A stretch of DNA of 64,000 nucleotides, from NCBI GenBank assembly GCA_046049865.1, contig JBJOQO010000006.1:1-64000 (forward strand), in the 5' to 3' direction. A program made the translations under genes and the position numbers. Each line of letters starts with the position of its first letter. Position 1 is the first letter of the stretch. The notes under the pieces were generated by a model. That model searched no databases. It was not told where the DNA came from and was given only the letters and a program-made list of their open reading frames with translations. Positions 16,048-26,000 of this stretch are shown piece by piece. The stretch is from JANPCX01 sp046049865. GTDB lineage: Bacteria; Pseudomonadota; Gammaproteobacteria; Burkholderiales; Burkholderiaceae_C.

Positions 16048-16929
16048 ATGACACCGATCACTGGAAGTACCGTGGCCTTGGTCACACCCATGTTGGAAGA
16101 CGGCAGCATCGACTTTGATGGTTTGCGCCAACTGGTAGATTGGCACATCGCAGAAGGCACAGACTGCATCGGCGTCGTCGGCACCACAGGCGAGTCACCG
16201 ACTGTCAATGTGGAAGAACACGGAGAAATCATCCGGGTGGCGGTGGAGCATGCCAAGGGGCGTGTACCCATCATGGCAGGCACAGGCGCCAATTCGACCC
16301 AAGAAGCGATTGAACTGTCACAGTTCGCCAAGAAGGTCGGCGCGACCTGCAGCTTGTCTGTGGTGCCCTACTACAACAAGCCGTCCCAAGAAGGTATTTA
16401 CCAGCACTTCAAGGCCATTGCCGAAGCGGTGGACATTCCTATGGTGCTGTACAACGTACCGGGCCGAACAGTCGCCGATATGTCGGTGGAGACCACGCTG
16501 CGTCTGGCCCAGGTGCCTGGCGTGGTCGGCATCAAAGAGGCCAGCGGCAACATTGAGCGCGCTTGCTCGCTGATCAAACACGCCCCCAAGGGTTTCTCCA
16601 TTTATTCGGGCGACGATCCCACCGCGGTGGCTTTGATGTTGCTTGGCGGCCATGGCAATGTCAGCGTCACCGCCAACGTCGCACCACGTTTGATGCACGA
16701 GCTGTGTGTGGCCGCCATGCAGGGCCGTGTTCGCGAAGCCACCGCCCTGCACTTCAAATTGTTGTCACTGCACAAGCATTTGTTTGTGGAACCTAGCCCC
16801 GCACCCACAAAATGGGCGCTGTCTCGAATGGGGCGTTGCCGCGACGTGCTGCGGTTGCCCATCACGCCACTGTCTACTGCAGGACAAACTGTCGTGGACC
16901 AAGCACTTAGAGACGCGGGCGTGCTTTGA
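16048..16929 (+). CDS. dapA: 4-hydroxy-tetrahydrodipicolinate synthase
   Basis: DapA condenses pyruvate with aspartate semialdehyde, the first dedicated step of lysine and diaminopimelate synthesis. The 293-residue TIM-barrel protein has G-T-T-G-E-S (residues 45-50), Tyr135 in V-L-Y-N-V-P-G-R, and the Schiff-base Lys163 in G-V-V-G-I-K-E-A-S-G. AGGAAA precedes the ATG, and a TAAAAT -10-like box lies at 16018-16023. It is followed by bamC, a pairing also found in E. coli and other proteobacteria. Confidence 0.97.
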   Translation: MTPITGSTVALVTPMLEDGSIDFDGLRQLVDWHIAEGTDCIGVVGTTGESPTVNVEEHGEIIRVAVEHAKGRVPIMAGTGANSTQEAIELSQFAKKVGATCSLSVVPYYNKPSQEGIYQHFKAIAEAVDIPMVLYNVPGRTVADMSVETTLRLAQVPGVVGIKEASGNIERACSLIKHAPKGFSIYSGDDPTAVALMLLGGHGNVSVTANVAPRLMHELCVAAMQGRVREATALHFKLLSLHKHLFVEPSPAPTKWALSRMGRCRDVLRLPITPLSTAGQTVVDQALRDAGVL

Positions 16930-17012
16930 TTTGCAAACCGCACAGCGGCAATGACCTTCCGCGCATTCCTCGTGCGTTGGCCTTTTTCTCCCTCCCTTTG
17001 GAGCCACACCCT

Positions 17013-18221
17013 GTGATTCTTTCAACTCGGTCTAAAACACACACAAGCCGCTCTGTGCGAGCCATGTTGTTGCCAGTCGCCGCCACCTTGGTGGTGACAA
17101 GCCAACTGATGGGATGTTCCACCATCGAGAACTTCGTCGGTGGTGACAAGGTCGACTACAAAACGAGTGGTGGGAAAAAAAGCGCCGGCCTGGAAATTCC
17201 CCCGGACCTCACACAGCTGGCCCGCGACCCCCGCTACCAGCCCTCGTCCGGCGCGGTCAGTGCAAACGCGCTTCAAGCGCCGGCCGCCGTGGCGCCGCAA
17301 ACCAGCACCAATGTCGTAACCACTGTGAATGTTGGCTCAGGTACCGCTGCCTCGCCAACCGGTGCGGTCGCCGACATGCGGATCGAGCGGTCAGGCAACC
17401 AGCGATGGCTGAGTACGCCCTTGCCTCCGGAAAAGTTGTGGCCTCAGTTGCAAATTTTTTGGGCTGAGCGCGGTTTTGTATTGATCACAGACCAAGCCGA
17501 GTTCGGTGTGATGGAAACCGAATGGGCTGAGAACCGCGCCAAGTTGCCGCAAGACATCATTCGCCAAACCATAGGCAGAGTTTTCGATTCGGCTTACTCC
17601 ACGGGTGAGCGCGACAAGTTCAGAACTCGGGTGGAGCGCACGCAAAATGGATCCGAGATCTACGTCAGCCACCGCGGTGTAGCCGAGGTATACAGCAGCC
17701 AGCAAAAAGACAGCACCGTTTGGCAACCACGCCCCAACGACCCGCAGCTCGAAGCTGAGTTTTTGCAGCGACTGATGGTCAAACTTGGCGCAAAAGATGA
17801 TCAGGCCACGCTGGCAGTTGCTTCCGTCGCTCCCCCCGCTGCCAAAGCGCGTGTGATTGACGGCGCTGTTGAGCCGAGCTTGCAAATGGACGATGGATTT
17901 GACCGCGCTTGGCGTCGCGTGGGACTGGCTCTGGATCGCAGCGGCTTTACCGTTGAAGACCGTGACCGATCTCAAGGCGTGTACTTCGTGCGCTACGTGG
18001 ACTCGTCCTCAGGCGCTAAGAAAGACGAAGGCGGATTGTTCAGCCGTATCTTCTCTTTCGGAAAATCGGACAACGACAAGTCCGCTTTGGCCCGCTACCG
18101 CGTCACGGTGAAAGCGGATGGCGATCGCAGCGTCGTGGCCGTGTCACCGGCTCAGGGAAATAGTGGCAACCCTGTTGTCGGCAAACGCATCGTGAGCTTG
18201 CTGGTGGACGAACTCAAATAA
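17013..18221 (+). CDS. bamC: Outer membrane assembly lipoprotein BamC (NlpB)
   Basis: BamC is a lipoprotein subunit of the BAM complex that inserts beta-barrel proteins into the outer membrane. The signal peptide has a basic n-region and ends in a lipobox L-M-G-C. The mature part starts with the unstructured region typical of BamC (V-D-Y-K-T-S-G, then G-L-E-I-P-P-D-L-T-Q-L). Two helix-grip domains follow, separated by a linker around residues 275-295. GTG 17013 is preferred because it gives a charged n-region and has GGAG upstream. ATG 17064 would leave the signal without positive charge. The protein is 402 residues. Confidence 0.92.
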   Translation: MILSTRSKTHTSRSVRAMLLPVAATLVVTSQLMGCSTIENFVGGDKVDYKTSGGKKSAGLEIPPDLTQLARDPRYQPSSGAVSANALQAPAAVAPQTSTNVVTTVNVGSGTAASPTGAVADMRIERSGNQRWLSTPLPPEKLWPQLQIFWAERGFVLITDQAEFGVMETEWAENRAKLPQDIIRQTIGRVFDSAYSTGERDKFRTRVERTQNGSEIYVSHRGVAEVYSSQQKDSTVWQPRPNDPQLEAEFLQRLMVKLGAKDDQATLAVASVAPPAAKARVIDGAVEPSLQMDDGFDRAWRRVGLALDRSGFTVEDRDRSQGVYFVRYVDSSSGAKKDEGGLFSRIFSFGKSDNDKSALARYRVTVKADGDRSVVAVSPAQGNSGNPVVGKRIVSLLVDELK

Positions 18222-18478
18222 ACGACCCACAAGTCAGAGCGTTGCCTCGCGTCGCGAGTCAAAAATATCGAGACAAAATAAAAACAATGGTTTGGGTTCT
18301 AGGGCGAGGCGCAACCCACAGGAATACCCAGCGGTATCGCTCGGATTTGCTTGCGGCGCTTGACGGATGACAACGCGAGTGCACGTGAGCGTTTTGGTGA
18401 AACGCAGTGCCAGGCCGAAACTGAGCAATAAAAACGGGAGCCGAGGCTCCCGTTTGGTTTAACCCGAACCCCGTTAAC
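18222..18478. other. Convergent intergenic region bamC / clpA
   Basis: About 257 bp lie between two convergent genes. The right end holds the clpA terminator (18432-18455). The remaining ~200 bp have no convincing gene. A small hairpin with stem ATACC / GGTAT lies near 18325-18340. An AT-rich block (around 18262-18292) precedes a GC-rich block, which would suit an independent small RNA, but no clear promoter is seen. Confidence 0.4.
18432..18455 (-). terminator. Intrinsic terminator of clpA
   Basis: Stem ACGGGAGCC / GGCTCCCGT with a two-base centre, flanked by A and T runs. On the minus strand it is followed by TTTTTATTG, as expected for termination of clpA. On the plus strand the T-run is weaker. 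Confidence 0.8.
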
Positions 18479-20782
18479 TCAAGCTGTCGCTGGCTCAGCC
18501 TTGGGCTTGTCACTCTTTTTGTGCGGTTGAATGTCAAGCCCTGCTTGCCCTTCGGCGTCGACGTCCACCGTAAGGCGACCACCGTCAACCAAGCGCCCGA
18601 ACAAGAGTTCGTCGGCCAAAGCTCGCCTGATGGTGTCTTGGATCAGACGCTGCATGGGCCTGGCACCCATCAGCGGGTCGAAGCCTTTGACTGCCAGGTG
18701 TTTGCGCAAACCATCAGTGAACGTGACTTCCACTTTTTTCTCGGCCAGTTGGCTTTCCAACTGCAGCAAGAACTTATCGACCACCCGCATGATGATGTCT
18801 TGGTCCAGCGCACGGAAGCTCACGATGGCATCCAAACGATTGCGGAACTCGGGCGTGAAGAGGCGTTTGATGTCCGCCATCTCGTCACCCGACTCGCGCG
18901 CATTGGTGAAACCAATGGTGGACTTGTTCATGGTCTCGGCGCCCGCGTTCGTCGTCATGATGATGATGACGTTGCGGAAGTCGGCCTTGCGCCCGTTGTT
19001 GTCGGTCAAGGTGCCGTGGTCCATCACCTGTAGCAGGACGTTGAACACATCAGGATGGGCTTTTTCGATTTCGTCCAACAACAAAACGCAGTGCGGCTTT
19101 TTGCCGATGGCCTCGGTCAAGAGACCGCCCTGATCAAAACCGACATAACCCGGCGGGGCACCAATCAAGCGGCTGACGGCATGGCGCTCCATGTACTCGC
19201 TCATGTCGAAACGAATCAGGTCAATGCCCAAGATGTAGGCCAACTGTTTAGCCGCTTCGGTTTTGCCAACGCCCGTGGGTCCGCTGAACAAGAACGCGCC
19301 AATCGGCTTGTCAGGTTTGCCCAGACCAGAGCGTGCCATCTTGATCGAAGACGCCAGCGCATCCAGCGCCGGATCTTGCCCAAACACCACACTCTTCAAA
19401 TCGCGGTCCAGGCTCTTGAGCTTGGATCGGTCGTCGGTGGACACACTGGCAGGCGGAATGCGCGCAATCTTGGCGACGATTTCTTCGACCTCGTTACGCG
19501 TGATGGTTTTCTTTTGTTTGCTCTTGGGCAAGATGCGCTGCGCCGCACCCGCTTCATCAATCACGTCAATGGCTTTATCGGGCAAATGACGGTCGTTGAT
19601 GAATTTGGCCGACAACTCAGCGGCGGCTTGCAAGGCACCGAGTGCGTACTTCACGCTGTGGTGTTCTTCGTAACGCGACTTCAGGCCCTTGAGGATTTCA
19701 ACCGTTTGCTCGACAGAAGGCTCAACCACATCCACCTTTTGGAAGCGGCGCGACAAGGCTGCGTCTTTTTCAAAGATGCCGCGGTACTCGGTGAAAGTGG
19801 TGGCGCCGATGCATTTCATGGCACCAGAACTCAGTGCGGGTTTGAGCAGATTGCTGGCATCAAGTGTGCCACCTGAAGCGGCACCAGCACCAATCAAGGT
19901 GTGAATTTCGTCAATGAAAAGCACGGCATTGGACATGTCTTTGAGGTGCTTGAGCACGCCCTTCAAGCGCTGCTCAAAATCGCCCCGGTACTTGGTGCCC
20001 GCGAGCAAAGCACCCATGTCAAGGGAGTACACGGTGGCATCAGCCAAGACCTCGGGAACATCCCCCTGGGTGATGCGCCATGCCAAGCCTTCAGCAATCG
20101 CTGTTTTGCCCACGCCAGCTTCACCCACCAACAGCGGGTTGTTCTTGCGCCGGCGGCACAAAATTTGGATCACACGCTCGACCTCGTGTTCGCGGCCAAT
20201 GAGCGGATCAATCTTGCCTTCGCGAGCGAAGTTGTTGAGGTTTTGCGTGAACTGATCCAGGGGCGACCCTTTGCCGTCGCCCTCCTCTTTCTCGGCTTGG
20301 GTTTCGGTCGCACCATCGCTGGGTTTGGCGGGTTCGGGCGGGTCGGTCTTCTTGATGCCATGAGCGATGAAATTCACCACATCCAAACGTGTCACGCCTT
20401 GCTGGTGAAGGTAGTAAACCGCGTGCGAATCTTTTTCACCAAATATCGCGACCAGGACATTGGCGCCGGTGACTTCCTTTTTGCCACTGCCTGTGGACTG
20501 CACATGCATGATGGCGCGCTGGATCACACGCTGAAAACCGAGGGTCGGTTGGGTGTCGACTTCGTCGTTGCCACCAACCGTGGGGGTGTTCTCTTTGATG
20601 AACTGCGTCAAACTCTTGCGCAGGTCGTCCAGGTTGGCGGAACAAGCCCGCAACACCTCGGCTGCGGAGGGGTTGTCGAGCAAGGCCATGAGCAAGTGCT
20701 CAACGGTGATGAATTCGTGTCGCTGCTGCCGGGCTTCCACAAAAGCCATGTGCAGGCTGACTTCAAGTTCTTGGGCAATCAT
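18479..20782 (-). CDS. clpA: ATP-dependent Clp protease ATP-binding subunit ClpA
   Basis: ClpA is the AAA+ unfoldase that feeds substrates to ClpP. The 767-residue protein has an N-terminal Clp_N domain (I-A-Q-E-L-E-V-S-L-H-M-A-F). An acidic, Glu-rich linker follows (about residues 140-170). The first AAA+ module has the Walker A G-E-A-G-V-G-K-T, and the second has G-P-T-G-V-G-K-T and L-L-L-D-E-I-E-K-A-H. There is no ClpB-type middle coiled coil. The ATG (20780-20782) overlaps the clpS stop by 4 bp. clpP is not in the window. Confidence 0.97.
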   Translation of the reverse strand: MIAQELEVSLHMAFVEARQQRHEFITVEHLLMALLDNPSAAEVLRACSANLDDLRKSLTQFIKENTPTVGGNDEVDTQPTLGFQRVIQRAIMHVQSTGSGKKEVTGANVLVAIFGEKDSHAVYYLHQQGVTRLDVVNFIAHGIKKTDPPEPAKPSDGATETQAEKEEGDGKGSPLDQFTQNLNNFAREGKIDPLIGREHEVERVIQILCRRRKNNPLLVGEAGVGKTAIAEGLAWRITQGDVPEVLADATVYSLDMGALLAGTKYRGDFEQRLKGVLKHLKDMSNAVLFIDEIHTLIGAGAASGGTLDASNLLKPALSSGAMKCIGATTFTEYRGIFEKDAALSRRFQKVDVVEPSVEQTVEILKGLKSRYEEHHSVKYALGALQAAAELSAKFINDRHLPDKAIDVIDEAGAAQRILPKSKQKKTITRNEVEEIVAKIARIPPASVSTDDRSKLKSLDRDLKSVVFGQDPALDALASSIKMARSGLGKPDKPIGAFLFSGPTGVGKTEAAKQLAYILGIDLIRFDMSEYMERHAVSRLIGAPPGYVGFDQGGLLTEAIGKKPHCVLLLDEIEKAHPDVFNVLLQVMDHGTLTDNNGRKADFRNVIIIMTTNAGAETMNKSTIGFTNARESGDEMADIKRLFTPEFRNRLDAIVSFRALDQDIIMRVVDKFLLQLESQLAEKKVEVTFTDGLRKHLAVKGFDPLMGARPMQRLIQDTIRRALADELLFGRLVDGGRLTVDVDAEGQAGLDIQPHKKSDKPKAEPATA

Positions 20783-21144
20783 GCGGCCTCCATAATGCAT
20801 TGCAAGGGGTGACCGCCCCGACGGGCGGCGTTTGAGACCAACTCCACTTTCGTGGCTGCGACGTCCTTAGAGAATACGCCACATACACCACGCCCTTCAT
20901 GGTGAATTTTGAGCATGATTTGCGTGGCCGCTTCCAAATCCAGCTTGAAGTACTCTTGCAGAACCATCACAACAAACTCCATAGGGGTGTAGTCGTCGTT
21001 GAGCAAGACGACCTGGTACATCGGTGGCGGCTCCACTCGGGCAGTTTGCCGCTCGGCAACCACCGCACCCTGTCCATCATCAGGACGGGTTGGGTTCGGT
21101 GGGGATCCGGGCAACTCGGGTGTTTGGGAGGCTAGGAAAAACAT
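20779..21144 (-). CDS. clpS: ATP-dependent Clp protease adaptor ClpS
   Basis: ClpS delivers N-degron substrates to ClpA. It is a 121-residue protein with a flexible, Pro-rich N-terminal arm (about residues 1-40). The folded core follows: Y-Q-V-V-L-L-N-D-D-Y-T-P-M-E-F-V, with the Asn-Asp-Asp residues that recognise the N-terminal amino group. The gene overlaps clpA by 4 bp, indicating translational coupling. A TAGAAT hexamer at 21151-21156 (minus) ends 6 nt before the ATG. Confidence 0.96.
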   Translation of the reverse strand: MFFLASQTPELPGSPPNPTRPDDGQGAVVAERQTARVEPPPMYQVVLLNDDYTPMEFVVMVLQEYFKLDLEAATQIMLKIHHEGRGVCGVFSKDVAATKVELVSNAARRGGHPLQCIMEAA

Positions 21145-21390
21145 AGATTCATTCTATCGAGTCAAGGCCAAGTCAGCGCCGTGTAGGGCATATTGCGCCT
21201 AAAACGCCCAGTGCAAGAGCCCGATGACCCGTATACAAAGCCGCCTTTTCATCGCACCAAAACGCCAGCGCGGGAGCGCAAGCTTCGACAACTCTCTGTC
21301 CAACCCTGTTGCCATAATTGGCCTGTCATTTCCTTGACAGCAAACAAAGTGGGCAGGAGAATCGCCCCGCAACGACGGCAGGAGACAAAA

Positions 21391-21675
21391 ATGGCGTGGG
21401 GAACAGTGAAGTGGTTCAACGATGCGAAGGGCTTCGGTTTCATTGAACCCGAAGGTGGCGGCCAAGACATATTTGCCCACTTCTCTTCCATTCAAATGGA
21501 GGGCTTTCGCACACTGAAACAAGGCAGCCGAGTGAGCTACGAATTGGTGACAGGCCCCAAGGGACAATTGGCGCAAAACATCACGCCGGTGCCGAACAAA
21601 GCCACATCAGAATCAGTGGAAGATACTTACCTCCACGAGCAACGCGCAGTCGGCAAAGAACCCATGAATTCTTGA
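21391..21675 (+). CDS. Cold-shock domain protein with C-terminal tail
   Basis: The 94-residue protein is a CspA-like OB fold over about residues 1-68. RNP1 reads K-G-F-G-F-I and RNP2 reads D-I-F-A-H-F. A hydrophilic tail of roughly 25 residues follows that is absent from the classical ~70-residue CspA. Such proteins bind single-stranded RNA or DNA and act as RNA chaperones. A strong GGAGA lies before the ATG. Almost 250 bp separate it from the divergent clpS start, leaving room for a structured cold-shock leader. A TTGACA is present at 21334-21339 but has no good -10 partner. Confidence 0.9.
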   Translation: MAWGTVKWFNDAKGFGFIEPEGGGQDIFAHFSSIQMEGFRTLKQGSRVSYELVTGPKGQLAQNITPVPNKATSESVEDTYLHEQRAVGKEPMNS

Positions 21676-21707
21676 TTTCCGCGCCCCAGGGTATCCACCG
21701 CGTCTGC

Positions 21708-22970
21708 TCACTCCAACTCTTTGGTTCGAAACTCGGCACCCGTTCGTGGCCCGCGGTCGCGGTTGCGGCGCTCCCAGCCGAAGAATTTCACCACCTCGTC
21801 GCGGCGGGACATGGTGTCGGCTTCGCCCAAAGCGAGCAACTCTTGGGTGTAGGGGGCTTCAAACAACAAGTAGCTGGCCAGCGCCGCGCCGCGTGCGGCG
21901 CGACCCTCGCCTGAGACACCCACACCACGCAACAAACCGCGCACAGCCGGGGGCAGGCAATGCAGGTGGCGGGTGGCGATGTCGTCCAGGCGCTGGCTGG
22001 GGGCAATGACGAGCACCTCAATGGGTTTGAGGTTGCTGCGTGCGCGAACATCGGGCGGCAACATCGACAAGGTATTGTTGATGCGCTGCAAACGCTCGAC
22101 GTCCACTGCGAGTGCATCCAAAAAAATGCTGGACAGCGCGTGGCCTGCGATTTGCGCGATGTTGGGATACTCGTCGCTGCCGGAGCGTGCTTCGGGATTC
22201 ACTGTTGGCTCGTGCATGCGCCCCGCGCCGACCACCAAAATACGCTCGGCCCCCAAATGAACCGCCGGTGAGATGGGTGCGGACTGGCGCATGGAGCCAT
22301 CACCAAAGTACTCGTTGCGACCATGGATGGGCAAAGAAATAGCAGGGAAAACAAAAGGAATGGCAGCCGAGGCCAGCAGGTGATCGACCGAGATCGCATC
22401 GGGCACGGCCAGTCGCTGGGAACGTGTCCACGGCGCAATGGGTTCTACCGCGTCGTAAAAAGTGACATGCTGCCCCGAGCCGTAACTTGATGCGGTGACC
22501 GCTAGGGCGTGAAGATGTCCATCACGCATCAAGTCGGGCAGGCGCTGCACCGGAACCAACTTATCGAGCAGCTCACGCAGCGGGCTGTTGTCGAGCAAGG
22601 ACTTGGGCCGCAATTTTCGCCAACGCGCCACCATCCAACCGATGGACATCATGGTGAGCCAGCGGGCACCGGTGCGCACCACGCCAAGGGAGTCAGACAA
22701 ATAGACCTGCTCTGCGTGAAAGTTGCTCCACACGTCGACCAGCCCATGCACAGAGGCCTCGAACTGGTCTGCATTACAAGCCAATGAGGCCGCGTTGATA
22801 GCACCCGCCGAGGTGCCTGCAATCACAGGAAAAGGGTTGACATTGGGCGCATGGCAGTCGCGCCGAATGCGGTCGATGGCTTTGAGCACACCCACTTGGT
22901 AAGCGGCCCGCGCCCCGCCACCGGTGAGAATCAGGCCTGTGCGGGGAGCGGTAGGAGAGGCACCTTGCAT
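21708..22970 (-). CDS. Patatin-like phospholipase family protein
   Basis: This 420-residue serine hydrolase has the patatin oxyanion loop (L-T-G-G-G-A-R-A-A-Y-Q). The nucleophile elbow G-T-S-A-G carries Ser54, and the catalytic Asp sits in F-G-D-G-S-M-R. Together these give the Ser-Asp dyad of the family, which releases fatty acids from lipids. There is no obvious signal peptide or membrane anchor, so it is probably cytoplasmic or peripheral. The substrate is unknown. An AATAAT hexamer ends 6 nt before the ATG. Confidence 0.9.
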   Translation of the reverse strand: MQGASPTAPRTGLILTGGGARAAYQVGVLKAIDRIRRDCHAPNVNPFPVIAGTSAGAINAASLACNADQFEASVHGLVDVWSNFHAEQVYLSDSLGVVRTGARWLTMMSIGWMVARWRKLRPKSLLDNSPLRELLDKLVPVQRLPDLMRDGHLHALAVTASSYGSGQHVTFYDAVEPIAPWTRSQRLAVPDAISVDHLLASAAIPFVFPAISLPIHGRNEYFGDGSMRQSAPISPAVHLGAERILVVGAGRMHEPTVNPEARSGSDEYPNIAQIAGHALSSIFLDALAVDVERLQRINNTLSMLPPDVRARSNLKPIEVLVIAPSQRLDDIATRHLHCLPPAVRGLLRGVGVSGEGRAARGAALASYLLFEAPYTQELLALGEADTMSRRDEVVKFFGWERRNRDRGPRTGAEFRTKELE

Positions 22971-23029
22971 ATGCTGATTATTGATGCTGCAACGGCCGCG
23001 CGATCACGGTGTGTTCCCCTATGTTGGAA

Positions 23030-26000
23030 CTACTGCGAGCCTTCGTACACCACCAGCGCCTGACCCCCATGGGCACGAGCACGCCAATCGTCCAAGGCTT
23101 GGTCGCTGGGGAAAAAACGAGCGTCTTCACCCAGGTCAATTTCTGCGGCGACGTTGGCTCTCTGCAATTGCAGGCGCACCGACAAACCGTGGGAGAGCAC
23201 GCCCTCTTCCGTGTTGACCTGACGCACCGGGTGGCCCCGCACCAAGTCCGCCACCGGCGGCGCGCTGCCGTTGACGGCGATGCGCAGGTACTTGCCGAAG
23301 CGGCAGCGTGCGGTGGGCAAGTCCCACAGCGCGGTGACGTTCAGGCGCACGCCGCCGGAGAAGCGGTCGGGCTGGACCTTGCCTTGCACGATGAGCAATT
23401 CGTCGTCTTTGAGCAGGTCTTTGTTGGCGTTGAGCAGGTCTTCGCTGACGACGGACTCGATGGGCTCGCTTTTGTCGTCGAGCTTGAAGATGGCCACGCG
23501 GCCACGTTGGCCGTTGATCACACGCAGGTCGCTGACGATGCCGGCCAGCAGTTGCGGCTCGCGGGTGTCGATCAGGTCGGAGATTTTGCGTTTCACGAAG
23601 CGGCGCACTTCTTCGGCGCTTTGGTCGAACATGTGGCCGGAGAGGTAAAAACCGAGGGCGGCTTTTTCGAAGGTCAAACGTTCTTTGATGCTCCAGGCCG
23701 GGGCGCTGACCAAGTAGGGCTCTTGGGTGGAGGCACCATGGGCATCACCAAAATCAAACAGGCCGCCTTGGTCGGCGTGCGCGGCTTGGGTGTCGCCGTA
23801 CTCGAAGGCCAATGCGATGCTGGCCACCAAGGATGCGCGGTTGGGCTCGATCAAATCGAAGGCACCCGCTTTAATCAACGCCTCAACCGACCGCTTGTTG
23901 ATGCGGCCCCGGTCCACACGGGCGCAAAAATCAAACAGCGATTTGAAAGGGCCGCCCTCCTGCCGCGCCGCCACGATGGCCTCAACAGCACTTTGGCCCG
24001 TGCCCTTGACCGCTGCCAGCCCGTAACGCACCACGCCATCGGCCACGGGCTCGAACAAGCTGGTACCGGTGTTGATATTGGGTGGCTCGAAACGCTGGCC
24101 CAGGGCCAGCGCATCGTCATGGAAAATTTTGAGCTTGTCGGTGTCGTCCAGCGCCACGCTCATGTTGGCTGCGGTGAATTCAGCCGGGTAGTGCACCTTG
24201 AGCCAAGCCGTTTGGTAGGCCAAAAGGGCGTAGGCCGCCGCGTGCGACTTGTTGAAGCCATAGCCCGCAAACTTCTCCATCAAGTCGAAGATTTCATTCG
24301 CCTTGGGCTCGGGGATGTTGTTCTTGGCGGCCCCTTCGGCAAAAGTGGCACGGTGGGCCACCATTTCTTCCAGCTTCTTTTTGCCCATGGCTCGGCGCAA
24401 CAAGTCGGCGCCGCCGAGCGAGTAACCACCCAGGCGCTGCGCCACCTGCATCACCTGCTCTTGGTAGACCATGATGCCGTAGGTTTCTTCGAGCACCTCG
24501 CGCATCAAAGGGTGCGGGTACTCCACCTCTTCACGGCCATGTTTGCGGGCGCAAAACGTGGGGATCAAATCCATGGGGCCCGGGCGGTAAAGCGCCACGA
24601 GGGCAATGATGTCCTCAAAGACGCTGGGTTTGGCGTCTTTGAGCATGCGCTGCATGCCCGAACTTTCAAGCTGGAACACGGCGACTGTTTTGCCTTCGCT
24701 CATCAACTGGTAAGCCGGCCGGTCGTTCAGCGGAATGCCCTCCAGCACAAAGTCTTTTTGATCCGCATGGCGGGCACGGATGAAGTCCTTGGCCATCTCC
24801 AAAATGGTGAGTGTGGCCAGGCCCAAGAAGTCGAACTTGACGAGGCCAATGGACTCGACATCATCTTTGTCAAACTGGCTCACCGCGCTGTCGCTGCCGG
24901 GCTGCATGTAGAGCGGGCAGAAGTCGGTGATCTTGCCCGGCGCAATCAGCACGCCCCCTGCATGCATGCCGATGTTGCGGGTGACGCCCTCTAAGCGCAT
25001 GGCCAGGCTCAGGAGTTCAGCTACTTCTTCTTCGTTTTTCTCGCGCTGCTCGATCTCGGGCGACTCTTTGCGGGCATAGATGAGGCCGGGGTCGGGCTGC
25101 TCAGGCACACGCGCCAAGGTGACCGATTTGCCCGGCGGCGCGGGCACGAGTTTGGCAATGCCGTCCACATGGCCATAACCCATGCCCAGCACACGGCCCA
25201 CATCACGCAACGCCGCTTTGGCGGCCATGGTGCCGAAGGTGGCAATCTGGCTGACGGCGTCACGCCCGTACTTTTGTTTCACGTAGTCGATCACGCGGTC
25301 ACGGTTGGCCTGGCAAAAGTCGATGTCGAAGTCGGGCATGGAGACCCGGTCCGGGTTCAGGAAACGCTCAAACAGCAAGTTGTAGCGCAGCGGGTCGAGG
25401 TCGGTGATCTTCAGCGCATAGGCCACGAGTGAGCCTGCACCCGAACCCCGGCCAGGGCCCACCGGGCAGCCGTGGCTTTTGGCCCAGATGATGAAGTCGG
25501 CCACGATCAGGAAGTAGCCGGGGAATCCCATCTTCAAGATGGTCTTGATCTCAAAGTCCAGGCGCTCCACATAACGCGGCTTTTGTTTTTCGCGCTCAGC
25601 AGCGTCGGGGTAAAGCTGAAGTAACCGTTCGTCCAAACCCTCGTGTGAAGCGAGGTGGAAATAGTCCGCCATGGGCATCGGGCTGCCGTTTTGCACCGGC
25701 GTGGCGAAGTCGGGCAACTGCGGCTTGCCCAGCACCAGGCTCAGGTTGCAGCGTTTGGCGATTTCCAGCGTGTTGGCGATGGCACTAGGGATGTCGGCAA
25801 ACAAAGCCTCCATCTGGGCCTGGGTTTTGAAGTACTGCTCGCGTGTGAAGTGTTTGACGCGGCGTGGATTGGTGAGTGTTTCGCCTTCCGCCACACAAAC
25901 ACGCGCCTCGTGGGCTTCGAAGTCGTCGGCCTCAGCGAATTGAATGGGGTGGGTTGCAACCACGGGCAGTTGCAACGCGGCCGCGAGCTTGGTTGCCGCG

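Noticed and set aside
21334..21363. TTGACA-containing promoter for the cold-shock gene
   Set aside because: The -35 is perfect, but no acceptable -10 hexamer lies 16-18 bp downstream, so it was not listed as a promoter.
23009..24994. 661-codon open frame opposite dnaE
   Set aside because: It lies fully antisense to conserved DnaE sequence, with shadow-like composition and no motifs.
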